Below are positions 30,717-35,443 of a stretch of 35,443 nucleotides of DNA, piece after piece. A program made the position numbers and the translations under genes. This DNA is from Candidatus Gastranaerophilales bacterium (lineage in GTDB: Bacteria > Cyanobacteriota > Vampirovibrionia > Gastranaerophilales > Gastranaerophilaceae), in assembly GCA_944323615.1 (NCBI GenBank), contig CALUTG010000013.1, forward strand, positions 1 to 35,443, read 5' to 3'. Each line of letters begins with the position of its first letter. Position 1 is the stretch's first letter. Under the pieces are notes generated by a model. The model had not been told where the DNA came from. It did not search any database and was given only the letters and a program-made list of their open reading frames with translations.

Positions 30717-31264
30717 TATTCTTTAACGGATTTCTCTTCTATAAAAGTATTACAATCTTTTATCATTTCTTCCACAGTGGATTTATCTTCAGCATTAGGA
30801 TTTATTTCTAAATACTTGGCAAAACTTGCAGCTGCGGATTGTTTTAGTCCAATTGCTTTAAGCTCGTTTTCTTCAGTTACTTCTTTTTCTACAGTCTCAC
30901 CCTTTTCTTCATCATAATATTCTTTTTGGGTAAGTTCATCTGCATAGCTTGACTGTGCTGCCCCAAGTGAATAGTAGAAATTTGCATAATCCGGTTTAAG
31001 CTTTATGCCTTTTTCAAAAGCATCTATCGCTTTATCGTATTTTTTTGCATTAGTTGCAGCAATACCTAGATTATAGTGGGTTTCATACATTGTCGCATCT
31101 AAATCAATACTGGCTTGAAGTCTGTTCATTGCAGATTCGTAATCACCTTTTTGCATATATTCTGCGGCTTTATTATTAAGTTCCTGAACTGCTATATTAT
31201 TAATACAAGCTGTGGAAACGACTGCTATAAACAGTACTGATGCAATCATTAGAGCTTTTTTCAT
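30716..31264 (-). CDS. TPR-repeat lipoprotein
   Basis: 182 residues from ATG 31264, chosen because GAGGAT lies ten bases upstream and it gives a clean lipoprotein signal (MKKALMIASVLFIAVVSTAC, lipobox STA-C20); an in-frame ATG at 31291 adds nine residues. Tetratricopeptide units follow: AAEYMQKGDYESAMNRLQASIDLD, then YNLGIAATNAKKYDKAIDAFEKGIKL, then YSLGAAQSS. An acidic insert (about 120-140) precedes a last helical unit. Probably an outer- or inner-membrane-anchored scaffold; partner unknown. The stop overlaps the lgt start, so substrate and modifying enzyme are made together. Confidence 0.9.
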   Translation of the reverse strand: MKKALMIASVLFIAVVSTACINNIAVQELNNKAAEYMQKGDYESAMNRLQASIDLDATMYETHYNLGIAATNAKKYDKAIDAFEKGIKLKPDYANFYYSLGAAQSSYADELTQKEYYDEEKGETVEKEVTEENELKAIGLKQSAAASFAKYLEINPNAEDKSTVEEMIKDCNTFIEEKSVKE

Positions 31265-31311
31265 ATATTCCGATATCCTCAAATATTTCAATAAAAATTA
31301 AATTTAAAGAT

Positions 31312-31340
31312 ATTTTAATACACATATTTTAAATAATCAA
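31312..31340 (-). promoter_or_regulatory. Promoter of the lipoprotein-lgt-ompH operon
   Basis: On the minus strand TTGATT (31340-31335), a 17-bp spacer, and TAAAAT (31317-31312). The leader to ATG 31264 is about 40 bases and contains GAGGAT. Confidence 0.65.
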
Positions 31341-31371
31341 GTTTGTAAAGATGTAAAACGTGATATGTTTC

Positions 31372-31380
31372 TGCTATACT
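31372..31380 (+). promoter_or_regulatory. Extended -10 promoter for prfA
   Basis: TGC-TATACT (31372-31380), an extended -10, fourteen bases before AGAGGT-containing leader and ATG 31401. No clear -35 box is seen, as allowed for extended -10 promoters. Confidence 0.55.
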
Positions 31381-31400
31381 TCTTTTAGAGGTAATTAATT

Positions 31401-32486
31401 ATGAAAGATATGTTAGATCAAATAATTCAGATAGAGAAAAAATATAAAGAACTTGGAGAAACTCTGTCAGATCCTGCAGTTATTCAGGATTATAAAAAAT
31501 TTCGCGACCTTTCAAAACAAAGAAAGTCTATGGAAGAAACAGTTAATCTTTATTACGAGTGGAAAAAAGCTGTTGATGCAATAGAAGAAGCTAAACAGAT
31601 GATTCACGAAGAAAAAGATGAAGAAATGAAGGCTTTTTTAAAGGCTGAAATGGAAGAAAATGAATCAAAACTTCCTGCCTATGAAGAGCGTATGAAAGTT
31701 CTTCTTCTTCCGAGAGACCCTATGGATGATAAAGATATTATGCTTGAAATCCGTGGCGGCGCCGGAGGAGACGAAGCTAATATCTTTGCAGGCGACTTAA
31801 TGAGGATGTACATTAGATATGCCGATAAAATGGGATGGCAAACACAGGTGCTGAGTAAAACCGATTGTGAAGCCGGCGGGGTTTCAGAAGTTATTATTTC
31901 AATGAAAGGGGACAGTATCTATTCCCGTCTTAAATATGAATCCGGTGTTCACAGAGTTCAAAGAGTTCCAGCCACAGAATCTCAAGGAAGGGTTCATACT
32001 TCAACCGCAACTGTAGCAGTTATGCCGGAAGTTGATGATGTCGAAGTTGAGCTCAATATGAATGATATTGAAATAACTACAGCTCGCTCAGGCGGAGCCG
32101 GCGGTCAAAATGTTAACAAGGTAGAAACCGCGGCAAGAGTTTTCCATAAACCGACAGGAATAATGATTTTCTGTACGGAAGAACGTTCACAATTGCAAAA
32201 CAAAGAACGCGCACTCCAAATCTTAAAAGCAAAACTTTATGATATGGAAGTACAAAAACAAATGAAGGAAATAACAGACTTAAGACGTTCACAAGTAGGA
32301 ACCGGAGACAGAAGCGAACGTATCAGAACCTATAATTTCCCTCAGGGAAGGCTGACAGATCACAGAATTAACCAGAACCTCAATGTTTGGACGGTTATAG
32401 ATGGTGATTTGGATGAACTTATTGATTTATTGACTGAATATGACCAGAAGCTTAAACTGGAAAAACTGGCAGAGATAAATTCATAA
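31401..32486 (+). CDS. prfA: Peptide chain release factor 1
   Basis: Terminates translation at UAA and UAG. 361 residues, normal RF1 length. The stop-codon-reading tripeptide PAT is in [12 protein letters not shown], and the peptidyl-hydrolysis GGQ (G234-Q236) lies in [14 protein letters not shown]. The helical N-terminal domain contains two heptad stretches (residues 1-100). The ribosome-binding site is AGAGGT. Downstream genes ylxR and infB follow with only short gaps, so one transcription unit is likely. No prmC gene, which usually follows prfA, is present. Confidence 0.98.
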   Translation: MKDMLDQIIQIEKKYKELGETLSDPAVIQDYKKFRDLSKQRKSMEETVNLYYEWKKAVDAIEEAKQMIHEEKDEEMKAFLKAEMEENESKLPAYEERMKVLLLPRDPMDDKDIMLEIRGGAGGDEANIFAGDLMRMYIRYADKMGWQTQVLSKTDCEAGGVSEVIISMKGDSIYSRLKYESGVHRVQRVPATESQGRVHTSTATVAVMPEVDDVEVELNMNDIEITTARSGGAGGQNVNKVETAARVFHKPTGIMIFCTEERSQLQNKERALQILKAKLYDMEVQKQMKEITDLRRSQVGTGDRSERIRTYNFPQGRLTDHRINQNLNVWTVIDGDLDELIDLLTEYDQKLKLEKLAEINS

Positions 32487-32497
32487 AAGGTATATAA

Positions 32498-32740
32498 ATG
32501 CTTAGAAAATGTGTAGGATGCGGGGAATTAAAACCCAGAGATAATATGCTTAAACTCACAAAGGATTTTAAAAACGGAAAAGTCGTTTTAAACCCCGATT
32601 CCTTAACATTTGGCAGATCTGCATATCTTTGTTATAATCAAAGTTGTATAGAATTGGCATTAAAAAAAAATAAACTCAATCGGGCTTTAAAAACGGGCGA
32701 GGACTTGAAAGGAATACTGAATGGACAATATAAGAGTTAG
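32498..32740 (+). CDS. ylxR: YlxR-family RNA-binding protein
   Basis: 80-residue DUF448/YlxR protein. The fold starts with RKCVGCGELKPRDNMLKL and has the family's GRSAYLC block with a second cysteine pair (YNQSC). YlxR (RnpM) binds RNase P or acts as a nucleic-acid-binding regulator in Firmicutes. It usually lies in rimP-nusA-ylxR-infB; here infB follows with a 20-bp overlap but prfA, not nusA, is upstream. Confidence 0.92.
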   Translation: MLRKCVGCGELKPRDNMLKLTKDFKNGKVVLNPDSLTFGRSAYLCYNQSCIELALKKNKLNRALKTGEDLKGILNGQYKS

Positions 32741-35213
32741 TGAATTAGCTAAAGAGCTGAATATGACAAGTAAGGAAGTTATTGAAAAGTTTGCTGAGAT
32801 TTCTATAATAGTAAAATCTCATTCCAATGTTGTCACACCGACTCAGATAAATAAGCTTAAAGAACATTTAGGACTTCTTCCTAAAAAATCAGCCTCAAAA
32901 CCAAAAGCCTTTATTGTCAAACGTGCCAAAACTAATACAGAACCTGCAGAAGCTGCCAAGTCCGAAGAAAAACCTGAAAAAGAAGTTAAGGTTGAAAAAG
33001 TTGTAAAAATTGAAAAGGTTGAGAAAAAAGTTGAAAAACCTGTTGAAGAAGTAAAAAAAGAAGAAGAACCGGAAAAGAAGCCGGAAAAATCAATTGTAAG
33101 AACTAAAATAGAATACCCTAAACATCAATCAAGAATTGAAATTGTAAGAAAGGCCCCTCCTAAACCGGCTCAGAGTGAAGAAACACAAAAAAAAGAAAAG
33201 AAAACTCTTGTTAAGCCCGGTGAAAAGAAGCTTGTAGAAAGAAGAATTATTCCTCAAGAAATTTATGAAGGGAAAAGCCAGTCTAAGAAAAAAAGTGATA
33301 ACAAAAGAAAAGACAGAGATTTCAACTCTAAAAAAGAAGATCAAGAAATGATTTCTCTTGAAAAAGCTGCAGCACAAAAGCATAAAAAGCGTTCCCACAA
33401 AGAGGAAGAGCAAGAAGTCGTAACCCAGATTGTTGTTAATCACGCCATGACAATAAGTGAGCTTGCCGATAAAATTCACAAAACACCGGCTGAAATTGTG
33501 AAATTCCTTATGTTTCAAGGTATTATGGCTACTGTCAACCAGCTTATCGATGTAGACGTAATTAAAAAAGTCTGTGAAGAATATAATCTTGAAGTTCTTG
33601 AAGAAGATATAGATGCCTATATTGAAGAAGAACTTGAAAAAGAGCAAAAACAAAAAGCTTTGACAGAAGTTGATAAAAAGCTTCTTAAGAAACGCGCTCC
33701 TGTAGTAAGTATTATGGGTCACGTTGACCACGGTAAAACAACGCTTTTAGACAGTATTAGAGCTTCAAAGCATAAAATTGTAGCAACAGAAGTCGGGGGA
33801 ATTACCCAGTCAATCGGTGCTTATACGGTTTATCTCGATAATAACAAAGAAAAGAAAATTGTCTTTGTTGATACGCCGGGTCACGAAGCTTTTACGGAAA
33901 TGCGTGCAAGAGGGGCTAAAGCTACAGATATCGCAATTCTGGTTGTTGCAGCTGATGACGGTATAATGCCGCAGACAATTGAAGCTATAAACCATGCCAA
34001 AGCTGCGGAAGTTCCTATAATTGTTGCAGTAAACAAAATTGATAAGCCGGGAGCGGATCCTGACAGAATATTACAGCAATTGACAGAACACGGGCTGGTA
34101 CCGGAGGCTTGGGGCGGCGATACAATTACCGTAAAAGTCTCTGCCCTTATGGGAGAAGGTATAGATGAATTATTAGAATATATTCTTCTCGTTGCGGAAA
34201 TACAAGATTTAAAAGCCAATCCAAAAGCAGAAGCATCAGGTGTTGTAATTGAAGCAAACCTTGATAAAGGTAAAGGTCCTGTTGCAACCTTACTGGTTCA
34301 AAACGGTACGTTGAGAACCGGAAACTGCATTGTTGTAGGTACAGCTTGCGGAAGGGTAAGAGCATTGCTTTCCGACTCAGGTGAAAGAATTCAAAAAGCC
34401 GAACCTTCAACCCCTGTAGAGGTTCTCGGGCTTACAGAGGTTCCTAATGCGGGTGACTACTTTGAAGTAGTTAAAAATGAAAAAGAAATGAAATCTATTA
34501 TTGATAAACGTAAGGAAAAAGAACGCAGCAAGAGACTTGATGCAATGATCCCTGCTCATATGAGAAGAGAATCCGGCGCTGCAGAAGATGATATTCCGCA
34601 CCTCAACCTTATCATCAAAGCTAACACACATGGTTCAGCTGAAGCTGTTTCTCAAGCTATTGCTCAGCTTGAATCTAAAGAAATTGTTACTAAAATTATC
34701 CACGTAGGAGTTGGTGATATTTCGGAAGCTGATGTTATGCTAGCATCTGCCTCTAACGCTTTAATATTAGGATTTACGGTAAAAGAAGATGCTAATGCTC
34801 TTGCAGCTGCTGAAAAAGAAGGTGTAACAATCAAGAAATATGATATTATTTATCAGGTTCTTGAAGATATTGAAAAGACTATGATATCTTTACTTTCACC
34901 GGATATTAAAGAAATTGAAACAGGTAAGGCTGAAATCAGGCAGATATTTACAATTGGTAAGACGACTAAAATTGCCGGTTGTTATGTAATTGAAGGCAAA
35001 ATTAACAGAAATGATACAGCCGCAGTTGTAAGAAATGGTGTAGAAATCTTCAAAGGTTCTGTTGACCAGCTTAAACGCTTTAAAGATGACGTGAAAGAAG
35101 TTGCTCAAGGCTTTGAATGCGGTATTTCTTTAGTTAAATATAATGATATTGAAATTGGTGATATTATTAAATTTACTACAACAAAAGAAATTGAACGCTC
35201 AGCTTTAGAGTAG
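32721..35213 (+). CDS. infB: Translation initiation factor IF-2
   Basis: GTPase that places initiator tRNA on the 30S subunit. 830 residues. An N-terminal IF2N module (RVSELAKELNMTSKEVIEKF) is followed by a long Lys/Glu/Pro-rich linker (60-230), a second IF2N (about 240-300), and the G domain with G1 GHVDHGKTT (from residue 333), DTPGHEAF, NKID and SAL motifs. Domains II-IV follow with HGSAEAV and the C-terminal fMet-tRNA-binding domain. ATG 32721 lies within ylxR after AAAGGAA. Translational coupling is likely. Confidence 0.98.
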   Translation: MDNIRVSELAKELNMTSKEVIEKFAEISIIVKSHSNVVTPTQINKLKEHLGLLPKKSASKPKAFIVKRAKTNTEPAEAAKSEEKPEKEVKVEKVVKIEKVEKKVEKPVEEVKKEEEPEKKPEKSIVRTKIEYPKHQSRIEIVRKAPPKPAQSEETQKKEKKTLVKPGEKKLVERRIIPQEIYEGKSQSKKKSDNKRKDRDFNSKKEDQEMISLEKAAAQKHKKRSHKEEEQEVVTQIVVNHAMTISELADKIHKTPAEIVKFLMFQGIMATVNQLIDVDVIKKVCEEYNLEVLEEDIDAYIEEELEKEQKQKALTEVDKKLLKKRAPVVSIMGHVDHGKTTLLDSIRASKHKIVATEVGGITQSIGAYTVYLDNNKEKKIVFVDTPGHEAFTEMRARGAKATDIAILVVAADDGIMPQTIEAINHAKAAEVPIIVAVNKIDKPGADPDRILQQLTEHGLVPEAWGGDTITVKVSALMGEGIDELLEYILLVAEIQDLKANPKAEASGVVIEANLDKGKGPVATLLVQNGTLRTGNCIVVGTACGRVRALLSDSGERIQKAEPSTPVEVLGLTEVPNAGDYFEVVKNEKEMKSIIDKRKEKERSKRLDAMIPAHMRRESGAAEDDIPHLNLIIKANTHGSAEAVSQAIAQLESKEIVTKIIHVGVGDISEADVMLASASNALILGFTVKEDANALAAAEKEGVTIKKYDIIYQVLEDIEKTMISLLSPDIKEIETGKAEIRQIFTIGKTTKIAGCYVIEGKINRNDTAAVVRNGVEIFKGSVDQLKRFKDDVKEVAQGFECGISLVKYNDIEIGDIIKFTTTKEIERSALE

Positions 35214-35257
35214 ATAAGATAAAACATCATTTTACATAAAATGGTAAATAATTTATT

Positions 35258-35274
35258 GGGGCTAATGCCGCCCC
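35258..35274. repeat. Short GC hairpin (first of the right-end cluster)
   Basis: GGGGC (35258-35262), TAATGCC, GCCCC (35270-35274). It follows infB by 45 bp but has no T-tract, so it is not a classic terminator. Confidence 0.5.
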
Positions 35275-35284
35275 GTACCCCGCA

Positions 35285-35329
35285 CCAACATTCTTTCTTT
35301 TTTGAGAATGAAAAAAGAAAGAATGTTGG
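35285..35329. repeat. Perfect 19-bp inverted repeat
   Basis: Stem CCAACATTCTTTCTTTTTT (35285-35303), loop GAGAATG, and its exact complement (35311-35329). The arms are pyrimidine- and purine-rich. No T-tract follows on either strand. It resembles a MITE-like or REP-like element rather than an ordinary terminator. Confidence 0.85.
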
Positions 35330-35354
35330 ATAAGAAAGAAAAACACCTGCTGCT

Positions 35355-35376
35355 GCATTTTTCTACCGAAAAATGC
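35355..35376. repeat. 9-bp hairpin
   Basis: GCATTTTTC (35355-35363), TACC loop, GAAAAATGC (35368-35376). Third member of the right-end hairpin cluster. Confidence 0.7.
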
Positions 35377-35384
35377 CTGTAACA

Positions 35385-35422
35385 CCCTCTCCTAAGAGGA
35401 GAGGGGTAGGGTGAGGTGTCAA
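35385..35422. repeat. Dispersed GC-rich hairpin repeat, right copy
   Basis: Same 9-bp stem as at 144-164 (CCCTCTCCT at 35385-35393, AGGAGAGGG at 35397-35405), followed by GTAGGGTGAGGTGT and CAA, matching the tail of the left copy. The window ends 21 bases later in sequence I do not recognise. Confidence 0.75.
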
Positions 35423-35443
35423 CCGCGAGCGTGTGTCCTGAGG

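Noticed and set aside
33129-33731. 200-codon antisense frame in infB
   Set aside because: Phe/Leu-rich shadow of the Lys/Glu-rich linker of IF-2.
35285-35329. 19-bp inverted repeat as infB terminator
   Set aside because: No T-tract follows the stem on either strand and it lies 70 bp past the stop within a hairpin cluster; a transcription effect is possible but not supported.

Overview
The window looks like a piece of chromosome from a host-associated, AT-rich, Gram-negative-type bacterium. My best guess is an uncultured Gastranaerophilales/Melainabacteria (Vampirovibrionia) lineage. The guess rests on an outer-membrane gene set (an LptF/LptG permease, an OmpH/Skp-like chaperone, a lipoprotein with Lgt, a C-terminal autotransporter barrel) combined with a SpoIID-type cell-wall enzyme, a Firmicutes/cyanobacteria-like pgpH-ybeY-dgkA cluster and a large adhesin of GGAIYN repeats. 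No rRNA is present, so the taxonomy is inference. I saw no tRNA, CRISPR array, insertion sequence or prophage.

Layout. 1-344: repeats and palindromes. 345-1524: two overlapping small membrane proteins of unknown function, probably distant paralogues. 1576-2802: a slightly shortened dihydrolipoyl-dehydrogenase-like flavoprotein with its own promoter and terminator. 3188-8445: a 32-codon leader ORF joined by TGATG to a 1719-residue repeat adhesin/autotransporter. 8506-8835 (minus): a small winged-helix-like protein, divergent from an Fsr-like MFS exporter (8964-10133). Then thiC, an lptF/lptG-type gene, a metzincin protease and an unknown protein, which meets dnaX (minus) tail to tail. dnaX carries a convincing programmed -1 frameshift site. 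16202-22216: N-acetylmuramoyl-L-alanine amidase, cysS, spoIID and murJ, i.e. peptidoglycan export and remodelling around a tRNA synthetase. 22326-23207 (minus): an unknown protein with a duplicated coiled coil and a decayed third copy. 23544-27619: XRE regulator, cytidine deaminase, a small zinc-ribbon protein, and the overlapping pgpH, ybeY and dgkA. 27640-28335 (minus): unknown protein. 28428-31264 (minus): an operon of TPR lipoprotein, lgt, ompH and a zinc alcohol dehydrogenase. 31401-35213: prfA, ylxR, infB. 35214-35443: a cluster of hairpins whose last member also occurs at the left end of the window.

Most genes are housekeeping and lie in tight, often translationally coupled operons. 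The accessory or unusual parts are the adhesin with its leader ORF, the proteins of unknown function, and the repeats at the edges. The strongest observations for follow-up are the dnaX slippery site (A AAA AAA followed at once by a -1 frame TGA), the coupled leader peptide, the recently expanded adhesin repeats, the decaying coiled-coil repeat gene, and the hairpin cluster after infB.
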